Source: Zhengitettix transpicula (taxonomy: Eukaryota; Arthropoda; Insecta; Orthoptera; Tetrigidae). Taken from it: a DNA stretch of 64,000 bases. The stretch lies in the NCBI GenBank assembly GCA_037074705.1, contig CM073590.1, positions 240,097,101 to 240,161,100 on the forward strand, read 5' to 3'. This document shows positions 45,040-56,823 of the stretch, one piece after another. Positions within the stretch are counted from its first letter, which is position 1; the number at the start of each line of letters is the position of its first letter. The position numbers and the translations under genes are program-made. The notes under the pieces are model-generated. The model had not been told where the DNA came from. It did no database searches and was given only the letters and a program-made list of their open reading frames with translations.

Positions 45040-45480
45040 CTAAATTTCCCCAGGCGCGTCAAGGATTGAGACACTTGGCAGTTACCTGGCGTTGATCTCT
45101 GGCCTGTGATCATGTGGCACCCTCGTTCTCTCAGAGTCCTCTGTATGGTGCAAGTTTGGGGCTGTTCGTCCGTCCCTGGCTACGGTTCGTCGAGGAGTCT
45201 CTCTACACTTTCTTTACAGCCCCCTCGCTGGATGTGAAAAATCGACGTTCTCGACCAATTTTCGATCGATCTTTCCTGAACCAAGAAATGTGATTGGTTT
45301 CATGCAGTAACACGTTAAATGATTTTTGGAGAGACGTTTCCCACGGTGCGACAGACAGTCCAGGTAACTTCCGAGGGTCAACATCCTACGTGACTACGTC
45401 CAGAACGAACGGATTATCAATACGCCACGGCGGCGCCTGGTCCAATTCCAATTCACTAGGCTCTCAACCCTTGCTAATAT
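45040..45480. other. Unclassified moderately GC sequence
   Basis: Richer in GC than its surroundings, without a recognisable domain. It may belong to an unseen repeat. Confidence 0.3.
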
Positions 45481-45512
45481 CTAATTAAATTAAAACCAAA
45501 TCTATATATATA

Positions 45513-46294
45513 TCTATCTATATATATAAAAATCAATTGCTGTTCGTTAGTCTCACTAAAACTCGAGAACGGCTGAACGGATTTATCTTATCTTAGTCTT
45601 GAAATGTTCGTGGAGGTCTAGGGAAGGTTTAAAAGGCGAGAAAAAATCGAATATTTTCCGGGAAAACCCTAAAAACAGCCCTTTTCCATTTCCCATACAA
45701 ACGTTTTCTAAATAAAATACAAATCTACACCAGTCGAGCAATTTTCACCAAATTTCGTACACGTGTTCTTTGCGACCAGGAAACAAACGCTGTTGGGGTG
45801 AGACGCGTCTTCCACCCCCAGAAGCGGGGGTGGAAATATTTAAACATATTAAAACAGCCGATATTTGAGTCCGATAAATATTTTTCGGGGTCAAAGATAT
45901 TGATAGTGTTTCTACCAATGTTATCTGAATACAATTTTCATCCCCTACGCCCTGTGAAAAGGACATCCTTCGGGTTTGGGGTGGAGATGCTTTACAGTAA
46001 AATAACGCGAATACAACCGAGATTGGAGTCAAATCAAAGGTTATGGAAGTCACTGTGTTTAGTTACGACATTCAAATTGGTATTTACCCCTCAGATGCAG
46101 GGGTAGCGGGGTGAAAATTTTGGAACATGCAAACACGGCAGATATTTGCGTTGAAGAAATATTTTTCAGAGTTAATTATAATGATTTGGGTTCGAGTAGC
46201 GTTACATAAAAATTGCGCAAAAGTAGCCGAAATTGGAGTCATATCGAGGGTTATAGATAAATGACATCTCGGGCAACGCCGGGCACCCAGCTAG
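45513..46294 (+). mobile_element. Non-autonomous Helitron-like element
   Basis: 5' end TCTATCTATATATATAAAAA then TAGTCTCACTAAAACTCGAG; 3' end CGGGCAACGCCGGGCACCCA-GCTAG followed by T. TC at the start, a short hairpin and CTAG at the end, and AT-rich flanks are Helitron features. No ORF. The internal frames around 45750-46100 overlap on both strands and are not conserved. Confidence 0.55.
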
Positions 46295-46299
46295 TATAT

Positions 46300-46745
46300 A
46301 ATAAAACTATCGCGGTACAGTAGTTAGATGGCCAATTGAATGTAATTATTAAACTCAGCTACATCCATAAAACTGGATTTGACTGAAATCTCGATTGTAA
46401 TTGCGTTATTTTCTTGTAACACGCGTCCACCTCGAACCCTAAGGGTGCTCCGTTCCCATGATGTAAGCGGTTGAAATTATAGTCAGATAACATCGGTAGA
46501 AACACTATCAGTCTCTTTGAACCCTAAAAATATTTATCAGACTCAAATATCGGCACGTTTTAACACGTTTTGAATATTTCCAACCCCGTCCACCCCCAAC
46601 TCCAGGGGGGTGGTAGACGTGTCTCATCCCGACAGTGTTAGTTACCTGGTCGCAAAGAACACGTGTACGAAATTTGTTGAATTTTGCTCCACCGGTGTTG
46701 ATTTGTATAAGGAACATACAAATAAACATACAAACAAACACTCAG
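46300..46745 (-). mobile_element. Helitron-like fragment
   Basis: Shares the ACTCAGCTACATCCATAAAA, AAATATTTATCAGACTCAAA and ACGTGTACGAAATTTGTTGA blocks with neighbouring copies, in minus orientation. Confidence 0.45.
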
Positions 46746-46915
46746 CTTTTTTTGTTTGCTTCCGAGACTGTACCGTGAGTTTGACTGTGTAGATAAGTGT
46801 ACCACTGCATCAGTGGGACTATGTGACGTATTATTATTATTAACGTAGTGTTGCTTGTAAAAACGAACGATCCTGTGTTTTATTTACCTCAAGACTTTAG
46901 TAATTTAATACCTTT

Positions 46916-46966
46916 ATTTTAAATCTGATGAGGATCCACATTTGTAATGAAACATGTTGTTAAAAT
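46916..46966 (+). ncRNA. Hammerhead-like motif with ACAUGU palindrome
   Basis: Helix I AUUUUAA/UUAAAAU (46916-46922 with 46960-46966), canonical CUGAUGA (46925-46931), GAAAC at 46949-46953 continuing into ACAUGU (46952-46957) instead of ACGU. Helix II is poor. A distinct family from the others. Confidence 0.4.
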
Positions 46967-47524
46967 TTAATTTGTATTTTCTGATTCGGCTTTTTTAATA
47001 ATTTTCTTTTAAATGGTAGATGTTGTCTTGTAATTAATAAGAACCGTCTCAAAGCCATTACCGAAGTTAGGATTGGTAAAGCGCAGAGTTCCCGAACAAC
47101 GCAGCTTTGTCTGTATCCCCCAAGCCATTCTTCAGCTAGAATGAAGAGTCGGTTTTTACTGAAAAGCCTTGGCATAAATCACGGTTAACTCACGGCTCGG
47201 CTTTCACTCTGTCTGTGGCTCGTCAATAGCTCATAATTGGACCTTTTGTTGTGAAACAAATACCTCCATGTGTTTTATTTTCTCCCTGGGTTCTCCCGTC
47301 GAAAGTGGCAGAATATTTGTTGAACGCATCGATATTCATCACATTTTTTTTATTATTTTCCCTTCCCTCCTCCCCCTCTCACCATACCCCCCACCACGGC
47401 GTTCTTTTCTTTCCCCTCACGCCGAATCGAGTGTTTTATCGGTAGGATAATCTGCCGTGAAAAAAGGCTAACACGAATATTTATCGACTGCAGTCGAATA
47501 ATTACTTATAACATGGCATCGAGC

Positions 47525-48036
47525 TCTCACAGGCAAAACCTGCAAGGGATATTCTCTCGCAGGCAGAACCTTGTAGGAGAGATACGAAGGGGCTACCTTT
47601 GGGGATGCCTTTTCCTCTCCGTTTTTGAACTAAGGTTCCCACGAGCCGAGGTATCTCGGTCTGTTTTGAGAGGTGTATGTTCCGGGGTCACAGACTTTGG
47701 CCATACGGTAAGAGTTGTTCGCTGTTCCCATTGGAATAGTCGGCTAGCTGCCTCCTAAAATGGCTAAGGCATTGAGAGGGTAAGCTGCGACCCCACAGCT
47801 AACTCATCTCCCGCCATCGGAAGGGCGTTGGTGAAGTACCAAATGCCCGACCTACCTCTTGCAGGTTTTTCTAGGCTTTTCCCTGTATTACTTTTAGGCG
47901 AATGCCGGGTAGGATCCTTAAACCATAGCCCGGGGACCCTAGTTAATCCTTGGCTACCTTTCTGTACCTTTCCGCATCCTCCTTTTCAAATCTCTTTCCT
48001 GTGCTATAGGAGGGGAGTTGCCACTATGTGGATTTC
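47525..48036 (+). mobile_element. Family A retroposon copy (near full length)
   Basis: Opens CTCTCACAGGCAAAACCTGC with a short 5' duplication, then the standard body; the 3' end is degenerate (GTGGATTTCCCTACACATAA). Confidence 0.85.
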
Positions 48037-48075
48037 CCTACACATAAAGCCCGTATACACCTTAAAAAAAATGAA

Positions 48076-48539
48076 AAAATCGACCTTTGAGGATGCCTTA
48101 ACATCTCTCTGGGTTTTTTTAAACTAAGGTTCCCATATGCCGAGGCCCCTTGGCCTATTTTGAGAGGTCCATGTTCCGGGGTTGCAGACCTTGGACATAC
48201 GGTAAGAGTTGTCCGCTATTCGTATTGGAATAGTCGGCCAGCTGCCTCCTAAACCGGTCAAGGCTGGGTGAGGGGAAAGCTGTGGCCTCACAGCTAACTT
48301 CTCTCTTGCCATCGGAAGGGCGTGGGACAAGTACCAAATGCCCGACCTACCTGATGCAGGTTTTCTAGGGTTTTCCCTGCATCAATTTTCGGTGAATTGC
48401 CGGGTAGGATCCTTAACCCTTGGCTACGGTCCTCTACCTTCCGCACCTCCCCTTTTAAATCCCTTTCCTATGCTATAAGAGGGGAGTTGCTATTATGTGG
48501 ATTACCCTCATGTAGCCTGTCTACACCCTCAAAAAAATG
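48076..48539 (+). mobile_element. Family A retroposon copy (variant 3' end)
   Basis: Same orientation as its neighbour; ends CATGTAGCCTGTCTACACCC plus A-tail, the TCTACAC variant also seen at 23783, 51824 and 56824. Confidence 0.85.
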
Positions 48540-48719
48540 GAAAAATCGATTTAAACAGCATTTTTATTGAAAGATCCATGTGCCAGTTTGTCTCAGTCTG
48601 CGCACAACTCAGTGCGCATCGAGTGACGTCATTAGCTGTCGTTCTATCAGCGGGACACGTAATAATGAAAGTAACCTTTAATGTGATAAAAATAGCTATA
48701 TAGCAGACTAAATAAAGAG

Positions 48720-48835
48720 AAGATATAAATACCACGCAACGTTTCTGGAAACCTTCTTTCATTCTTTCAGGTGCTAAAAAAACGCCTGTCCCAACTGTAT
48801 TCGCTCTTGGCTCTTGTATTATTTTTTATCATCAC
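48720..48835 (-). mobile_element. HHR element fragment
   Basis: AAATACCACGCAACGTTTCT matches the foldback family tail. The minus-strand core CUGAAAGAA...GAAACGUU has an extra A. Confidence 0.4.
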
Positions 48836-49049
48836 TTTATTATGTCTGTTATTTATCTATTTTATCTTATTATTATTTTGCAAAAAAGCCGTTTTATATG
48901 TTCATTACTAAATTAATCTTTTTTAAAAGTTAGTTTTTTCGGTGGCATTCGACAGAATAAATTGTGAAAAAAGGTTTTTGCAAATACCATAGGAATTTGA
49001 ACTTCATTAAAAGAATGGAAGATACAATAATTTGTATCTGTGACAAATG

Positions 49050-49760
49050 GTTAAAAGGTGTAACTGGACCACGGGGAGACTCAAGAACATGGAGGTAGGA
49101 AGAGGTTTTGGGAGAGTCTCATTCTGTTCAACCTCTATGGTGAATGGTTAAACAAAAAATAAGCTGAAAAACATTTCGGAATAGTGGGAAAATCAATTAC
49201 CACAATAAGGCAAATTCTCTGCTGTTTCTCGGAGTAGAAGAAAGAAACACTGAAAGACAAGTTGGACATTGGTAACAGGAAGGGCGTATCGAATAGTGAT
49301 AAATAGAGAAAAGTACAAAGCGATGAAAATATGAAAAGAAGCAAACAATTACAAAAGTGTAGAGTCTCACGTAACACTGCAATGACCACGGCATCATTTT
49401 CACTAAACAAAAAGAAACCTACTGACAAGAACCCGGGAATGTGTTAGATCTGGATCAGGGACCAGAAACATGAAAATTAATGACACAGGGAGGAGAAATA
49501 ACCTGAAATGTGGATTTGGAGAGGATTTGAAGAAATAAACTGGACGGATATGGTAAAAATTTGAATAGGTTCTAAGAAAAGTAAATGACATATGTTTCAT
49601 CTTCGGAAAACAGAGAAAAGCAAACAGGTTTGGACACATTTTATACGGGGGGGAGTTGTTTACTTTACGATATCATGGCAGGAAGGACACGTAGTGGAAT
49701 ATGAAGCACATGCTGACCACTTGATGGGAGAAGCTAAAGCACATGACGAAGTAGAGAAGC
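49050..49760 (+). pseudogene. LINE reverse transcriptase fragment
   Basis: The frame near 49105 encodes LILFNLYGEWLNK, the RT xxLFNxYxE motif. Further on, HFGIVGKSITTIRQ aligns with the GIxVxGxxITxIRFADDT region, with the FADD site lost by frameshift. Many stops. The rest to 49760 is uncertain; GHVVEYEAHADHLMGEAK near 49687 is not recognised. Confidence 0.5.
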
Positions 49761-50275
49761 AAATTTACAGGCCATAATAATATTCTTACTGGGAAAGCAA
49801 CGGACATAATGAGGCCCTTTCACGCATGCGCACAACGCATTGCGCCTATCGTGACGTCAGCAGCTCACTTCACGTGGCTGGGGGCTTTTGATCGTGGCAA
49901 ATGTTTCATTCCTTTATTTATTTATCATATAATAAAAATATATTCTCCGTAGCATCAAAGTGCCTTTGGAAACTGGTTCGCAGGTAGTCTAAGGACTGAT
50001 GGATAAGCGAGCATCCACTGGATACAGCAGAGAGAGAGTGGAAGTCAACATTGAAGGGGAAACAGGGACGAATAACTCTGAATGACACTAAAATCCGTTT
50101 TACGATCAGTAAAAAACAAACGTAACCATTGTTTGATGATGACGTCAGATCGTCAAGTACGGAAGATTTAAATGGAACATGAGAAAAACAATTCCGAGGA
50201 GAATCCATCACACAGGTTCTTTTATATGGATGGGACAGAAATTGAACGAGGCGACGACTATATTTTTCTGTCTGA

Positions 50276-50308
<33 letters not shown>
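50276..50308. repeat. (AT)n microsatellite
   Basis: About 16 AT units. Confidence 0.95.
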
Positions 50309-50310
<2 letters not shown>

Positions 50311-50319
50311 ATCACTACA

Positions 50320-51690
50320 GGACCCCTAGTCCATTAATTAGGTCCACTGTATCCTAGATTGGAGATTGAATGTCATTGGTTGGTCCGTCGGCGTTGGATG
50401 GAATTTCTGACGGAGCTAATTTACGATATTGTGCGTCGAGAGAATGGGCTGGACTAATGAGCACATAAGACAGGTAGGCAACGTGACAGACGTGAAAAGC
50501 AGGACGGAGGGTTGCATCTTCTACCACCATCGACCATGGTGTTGTTGCGTCCACCAAATAATCCATTCTTCCATGTTGCTGTGTCACGTGTCATTGTCCC
50601 TGGACTGCTCTGGACGAATTCCTCGGATGTTACCAGCACGGACAACGCCACTCTTTTGTTTTAACCCGTTGCGTATCTGCAACATAACTTTTTAGTGTCA
50701 CCCACCAGAGACATCTGTTGTTTTCTAAGAGATCTAATTTGCGATGCAGATATGAAACAACCTTACACTTAAGGAAATGAGAAATTTTTGGCATCCGTGG
50801 ACAGGTTTTTTCAGCTCGCCGGTCATCTTCAGAATATTTATTTTCTGTATTATTTTTTTTTAAAGAAATATAATCGTCATACTCAGAATATTCTAATTAC
50901 TCTAAAATAATTATTTATGCAATTAATGTGAATTATTGATAAATAATATGTATACCATAAATCATCTGAAGTACCAGAATAATCTAACCCATTGCTTTTT
51001 TAATCATAGTCAGACACTTCACGCATGCGCACTACCTAGTGCGCCTATCGTGACGTCAGCAGCTCATACCACGTGGCCGGGCCATTTATAATAACAACGT
51101 AATTAAATAATGCTTTATAAAATTATTTTATTACTGATTATCATTGTTTTTTTTTAAAAAAAATCAACAATTTCAGTCGTCATAAATATCATTTTAATTC
51201 AATTCGTTATTTACATACCAGAGGCTTTCGGAATAATAAACATATTCATCTCCAAACAAAATTTTAAAAAATCTATAAAATGTTATTGTACGTCTATTAT
51301 CCAACAACTGCTGTCCGTTTTCTCCAAATAAATATTGTTACTGATTTAGAGAGTCATGGAGGGGGAAAAAAGTATTATTATTTTGCATTTTTTCTGTCCT
51401 TCAAACGTTCTTGTTGCCGGAAATTCAAGTGTCTTGTACCACATATTTAAAGGATAGTATTTTTTTAAAAGGTAGAAAAATGACTTCTTTATATTCTAAA
51501 TCAGTCGGATGAAGTTTTACTAACCCTTGTTACGCAAAAGAATTTTAATTTTAATTATTGTGCGGAATATTGATGTCAAAGATACAAATTGAACGAAATA
51601 AAGAGTAATGATGATGTTTGAAATAAATAAAAGTGTTCCCGGTGATAAGTGTTTAATTTCTAAGTAATGCAAAAATTTGAGTTTTATACA
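50320..51690. other. No gene seen
   Basis: Contains a 40-50 bp block CTCACGCATGCGCA-like...GTGACGTCAGCAGCTCA near 51013-51065 that also occurs at 49819-49866 and partly at 48599-48630, an unnamed dispersed repeat. No coding signal. Confidence 0.5.
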
Positions 51691-51785
51691 GCTGCCAAGT
51701 GCATTTGTGTCGTCTAGGCTCTTCTTAAACCCCTGAGGCAAACGCGACAAAGATCCCAAAAGAGACGTATGGTATTTATATGACC
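51690..51785 (+). mobile_element. HHR element fragment (decayed)
   Basis: CAGCTGCCAAGTGCATTTGT, GGCTCTTCTTAAACCCCTGA and GAGACGTATGGTATTTATAT follow the foldback family order; both catalytic boxes are mutated. Confidence 0.45.
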
Positions 51786-51823
51786 CCTTCTGGCTATCTT
51801 AATTATTATTAAAAAATTTTTGG

Positions 51824-52351
51824 GCGTAGACAGGCTATGTAGAGGGTAATCCACATAGTGACTACTCCCCTCTTATAGAATACGAATGGGATTTGAAAGG
51901 GGGGATGCGGAAGGGTAGAGGAAGGTAGCCAAGGGTTAACTAGGGCCCCCGGGCTATAGTTTAAGGATCCTACCCGGCATTCGCCTAAAAGTAATGCAGG
52001 ACAAAGCCTATAAAAACCTTCATCAGGTAGGTCGGGCATTTGGTACTTGTTCTACGCCCTTCCGATGCCGGGAGAGGAGTTTGCTGTGGGGACGCAGCTT
52101 ACCCCTCGCCATGCCTTGGTCAGTTTAGGACGCAGCTGACCGATTATTCTAATAGGAACAAGGGACAACTCTTACCGTATGCCCAAGGTCTGCGACCCCG
52201 GAACATACACCTCTCAAAACAGGCCGAGGTGCCTCGGCATGTGGGAACCTTAGTTCAAAAAACCAGAGAGTTGTGAAGGCATCCTCAAAGGTAGCCCCCA
52301 CCAGAGCTCTCTGGGAAGGTTTACCTGCGAGACTATTCTCTCGCAGGCTTC
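51824..52351 (-). mobile_element. Family A retroposon copy (full length)
   Basis: On the plus strand GGGCGTAGACAGGCTATGTA to ACTATTCTCTCGCAGGCTTC. Left half of a head-to-head pair. Confidence 0.9.
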
Positions 52352-52377
52352 CTTACTCTTATTATTAATAATAAGTT

Positions 52378-52380
52378 ATG

Positions 52381-52406
<26 letters not shown>
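52378..52406. repeat. (AT)n microsatellite between family A copies
   Basis: About 14 AT units in the 75 bp spacer. Confidence 0.9.
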
Positions 52407-52411
<5 letters not shown>

Positions 52412-52426
52412 GATCACACACTCCAC

Positions 52427-52943
52427 CTGTGAGGGATTTTCTCTCGCAGGTAGAACCTTTTACGAGAGATACGAAGGGGCTACCTTTGGGTATGCCTTTT
52501 CCTCTCCGTTTTGAACTAAGGTTCCCACATGCCGAGGCACCTCGGCCAGTTTTGAGAGGTGTATGTTCCGGGGTCGCAGACGTTGGGCATACGGTAAGAG
52601 TTGTCCGCTATTCCTATTGGAGTAGTCGGCCAGCTGCCTCCTAAACTGGTCGAGACACGGAGAAGGGAATGCTGAGACCCCACAGCAAACTCCTCTCCCG
52701 CTACCGGAAGGGCGTGGGACAAGTACCAAATGCCCGACCTACCTGATGCAGGTTTTCTAGGGTTTTTCCCTGCATCACTTTTAGGCCAATTGCCGGGTAG
52801 GATCCTTAAACCATAGCCCGGGGGCCCTAGTTAACCCTTGGCTGCCTTCTTCTACCTTACCGCATCCCCCCTTTCAAGTCCCTTCCTATGCTATTAAAGG
52901 GGAGTTGCCAGAACGTGGATTACCCTCATGTAGCCTATTACCC

Positions 52944-52960
<17 letters not shown>
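52427..52960 (+). mobile_element. Family A retroposon copy (full length)
   Basis: CTGTGAGGGATTTTCTCTCG to CATGTAGCCTATTACCC plus a long A-tail. Right half of the head-to-head pair. Confidence 0.9.
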
Positions 52961-52976
<16 letters not shown>

Positions 52977-52984
52977 TTTCACCG

Positions 52985-53680
52985 ACGAAAGGGGGGAAAT
53001 CCGTATTAGGACCTCTAACGCCGATTCGTCACGCAGTTGACATTTTCTTAGGATTGTATCTCGTTGAAACAAAGGAATATGTGAGTGAGACTGTACCAAA
53101 GTGTTGGTATTCCATCGGTCTTTGTCTGACAGTAGTTTTCTTTGCTTCGAAACGAGACGTAAAGACCACCAGAGTAGAGCAAGCGACTTCCAGTTTGACG
53201 AGAACCGGAATAAGATACTTTACGTCGGTTCCCGGATATAAATCTAAACTGTAGAGCGAGATAGAGAAACCCGCCATTTTTGGTAGCCACACCCTATTAT
53301 ATATGACTATGCCAAACAACTTAATCCGGCCGGTACGGGTTCTGTTAAAGAAGGTTATAAAAGGGGAAAACATTTATCTTTAGACAATTAAAAAGGTGCT
53401 ACTGGTCTTAAAAGCCATCTTGAGTACGAATATGTAGATAGATGGAAAACATCATCCAACTTGTTCATCAAATAAAAAAAAATTGTCCCGACCACCCTCG
53501 TGTTGTTCATCCCTTGCCGGAGCGCGAGTCACGAAGGCAACCAAGTCTGCGCTTACGAAGTTCTCGGTCAGAGGGCAGCATCCACCAAGTGTCCTCCACG
53601 CAAAACACCCCCCGGCCCTACTCCAATAAAAAAAATTTACTAAATCAATCCATTACCTTGTACACACAGACATTTTTCTT
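52985..53680. other. No gene seen
   Basis: Overlapping frames on both strands (53029-53373 minus, 53442-53780 plus); none has a recognisable domain or codon pattern. Confidence 0.4.
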
Positions 53681-53699
53681 ATTTTTCAAAATAATAATT

Positions 53700-53748
53700 T
53701 ATTATGACGACGTTTCGACACTTTTTTCTTTCATCTTCAGGTATTTTC
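53700..53748 (-). ncRNA. Hammerhead-ribozyme-like motif, left of pair
   Basis: Minus strand CUGAAGA (53734-53740), degenerate helix II, GAAACGUC (53709-53716), GUC/GAC-type flank. Divergent partner at 53823. Confidence 0.45.
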
Positions 53749-53822
53749 CAAATTTACACTGTAAAAATCAGCACAACTAAACGAAACAAGTCATTAAATT
53801 CACATACTCTTTGGTAAAATAC

Positions 53823-53855
53823 CTGAAGATGATACAAAACCGGTATCGAAACGTC
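53823..53855 (+). ncRNA. Hammerhead-ribozyme-like motif, right of pair
   Basis: CUGAAGA (53823-53829), extra U, helix II GAUAC/GUAUC (831-835 with 843-847), GAAACGUC (53848-53855). UAC before the core can pair with GUA just after. Confidence 0.55.
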
Positions 53856-54392
53856 GGTAATAATATTTTTTTTTAAAAAAAAAAAGAAAAAAAGTGTCTG
53901 TACAAGGTTATCAATTGTTTTTTTAAAAATTCAAAACAGACGTTAAATTAAACAAAAATTATTCCAGCATCTGCGGGTTTCTTCAGTGGTAAATATTGTT
54001 GTACCACATTTCTCAGCGATGCTGTAAAAGAACGCTACGAAGTCGCTGCTGCTGTTGAGACCAAAAAATTACTCAACATTAGTTCATTAATATTCTAAAT
54101 GTCCCACTTCCGGTTTGAAGATCACTGTGCTTATAATGTACGAGATGTTGCACAAGCTTGCGGAGAATCTTAAGCTCCCACAATTTTTTTTCTTTTTCTT
54201 TAAGAGTAGGTGACAGCAACCAGTCTGACAACTGGCAACGTACTAATACGTTCATGTGATTACGGGGATTAAACTTGACGTAACACACTGCTGCTTGACT
54301 TTTTTTTACTTCAGAAAGAATTAGATCTAATGATTCCATTAGTCCACTGCTGAGGAAATTGAACATGTCAAAGCACCATTGCATATATATAC

Positions 54393-55282
54393 TGTAATAC
54401 CAATTAAAGAGGCCTATAATTGTTTTAATTAAATTGGATTGTTATCGGTACGAGTTGCCAAAGAACAGCAATGGACGGCGGTAACTCTGTGTCGGCGGAG
54501 CCTTTTGTTGTGAATTGCGTTTTGTACGAGAGTTAGTGAGTCTGCGGCAAAACGCGAGACAGATCAGTCCGGGGAAATGAAAACGTAAAACGTGGATGTT
54601 GATTTAAAAAGTATGAATAGCGCGGTCCAAGAAGTGCAACTGCGAGATCTATTAGATTACATAAAACGCGAGTAAACAGTTTTTAACGGAGAGACTCAAA
54701 TAATAATCGCAATGTTGGAAGCAAAAGGTTTTGCTTCACACAGACTGAACTAATTTCCGCATAGAGGCACCTAGGAGACCTAGTAGGTCCGAGGGCTGAC
54801 TGAGGGGTGGCTGATCCAAAGTTCCAGGTGGCAGAGAACGAGAACATCCACCGTGTGTACTGAAAATTTAATGTGTAGAATCAGTGAATAATGGCCTTTT
54901 TAGTGGGTGTTGTCCTCAATCTCCAAGAATCAGATCTGGTACCAGAAAGACAGTCGTGAGTACAAAACAATTATTTTAAAATCTGTAAACGAGGATTAAA
55001 GATAGAAGTCAGAATTCGTTCCTTTTTTTTTCATTTAGTTTCTTTCATTTCGTTTATTTTCATATTGTCTTATGTTAGCTGCAATGAGTTTGAATTGTTT
55101 ATGTTAGTTTATTAAATTGGATTGTTCTTACTATCAAACCCAGTAATGACCCTGAGATAAAGAGAATTTCGACGTATTTGATTGTAAAATATAAAGTTGT
55201 ATTTTTTTCCTAGATTGCAAAATTGAAATAAAAAATTCGTTTGTTAACTTCATGAAAATCGGCGTGTAAAGTAGGAATTACA
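54393..55282 (+). mobile_element. Solo LTR-like element 4
   Basis: TGTAATACCA...GGAATTACA, about 890 bp. Contains GATCTGGTACCAGAAAGACA and AACCCAGTAATGACCCTGAG, shared with elements 1, 3 and 5. No internal coding region. Confidence 0.65.
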
Positions 55283-55426
55283 ATTTGTAATCGTAAGAAT
55301 AAATTTTTAAATCTTAATAATTTTGTTAATTAATTCTTTTAATTAAGACCACCTTTTAATTATTACATAAATTGGCTTCCACAAACTGGATCTAATATTG
55401 TTCATTTACAACCTGTTAATTATTAC

Positions 55427-55428
<2 letters not shown>

Positions 55429-55459
<31 letters not shown>
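55429..55459. repeat. (AT)n microsatellite
   Basis: About 15 AT units abutting the next LTR-like element. Confidence 0.95.
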
Positions 55460-55462
<3 letters not shown>

Positions 55463-56435
55463 AATGAGCAAAATTAAATGTTAATTAAATGAATTATTAA
55501 CAAAATGATTATGATGAAAAAAACTTTTAATTTGCCAAAGATTATTCTAACAGGTGTTTATTTAGGGTTTCTTTTTACAAATGATTTGTCCTAGGTTGTC
55601 ACGCCGAATCCAATAATTTCAAAATTTACAAACAAATATTTTTTTTATTTTATAATTTGTGGCGTTCAAGGTAAAATACAATCTTTTATATTTCACAAAC
55701 ATTCAAACTTAATAACCCTTCTTCTCAGGGTCTGTAACTGGGTTTGATAAGTAAGAACAATCAACAATTATAAATTAAATAATTAACAATTAAACCAAAT
55801 TGAAATTGAACGTAATACGAAATCTAACACAAATGAAAAGAAACGAGTTCTGACTAATAACCTAAATTACCGTTTACAGAATTTAATTATTTTGGTTTGC
55901 ACTCACAACTGTCCTGCTGGTACCAGACTTAGTTTTCGCAGCTTGGGGACACAATTCACTAAAAAGGCCAATAATCACTGATTCTACACATCATGGTCAA
56001 AACACACGGTTGTAGTTCTTGGATTATTCCTCCAGGATCTCGATCAGCCACACCTCCGGTCAACAGTCGGACGTATTATTTCTCAATGCCTCTATGGAAC
56101 GTTATTTCGGAACGCCTATGTATCTTAACGGGGCGGTAAACCTTTTGTTTCAGCTTTGCAGGTTTTTATATAATTTGTCTCTCCGTCCAGACCTTTTTAC
56201 TTAGATTTTTAAAACAGTTGAATTTCTAAGCTTGGTATCACACGCTGTTCGTACTCTTAAATTTCGCTCCCTCTCTCTCGACCACAATATTCGCCAGACT
56301 GAATTCAGCCAGTCCCAGCGACTCACAACAAAGACCGCCGACAAAGAGCCTGCAGTCATTGTCGTCTTTAAGAATTTGTACCGCTAAACAATCCAATTAT
56401 TTAAACAATAAATGGCATCTTTAATTAGTATTACA
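55460..56435 (-). mobile_element. Solo LTR-like element 5
   Basis: TGTAATGAGC...TAGTATTACA, about 975 bp, the reverse complement of the element-4 family (CTCAGGGTCTGTAACTGGGT, CCTGCTGGTACCAGACTTAG). It faces element 4 tail-to-tail with an AT tract between. Confidence 0.65.
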
Positions 56436-56640
56436 ATATATGTAGGTCTACAGGTAGCAGGTAACTACGTCTATCCAACACTAAGTATTTAGAGTTCTAA
56501 CTCTAACTCCTATTAGTGATTGTTTCTGGTTCTGAAGGAACTCGAGTACAAAATTTTCTCCACGGGTGTAGATAAATAAATTAGAAATACAGCCAATACG
56601 TCAGAAAAAAAAGTATTAAACCAAAAAAAAAATTAATTTC

Positions 56641-56686
56641 GATTACAACGTTTCGTCAACATTTTTTAGATTTCTTCAAGTAAAAT
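56641..56686 (-). ncRNA. Hammerhead-ribozyme-like motif (C3 to U)
   Basis: Minus strand UAC, UUGAAGA, weak helix II, GAAACGUU, GUA. Helix I UAC/GUA. Confidence 0.35.
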
Positions 56687-56823
56687 ACCTAATAGAAATA
56701 CGTATATGTTAAAATAGAAATGAAAATTAGTTACATAAGTAATAATAAGAAGAAAAATGCCCAAATTCGGACAAGCGGAGTGATAATAAAACAACGTTTC
56801 TTGTTCCTTGGAGAAAGTAGAAG

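Noticed and set aside
45745..46106. Overlapping 102-codon frames on both strands
   Set aside because: Internal to the Helitron-like element; no Rep or helicase motif and not conserved in neighbouring copies.
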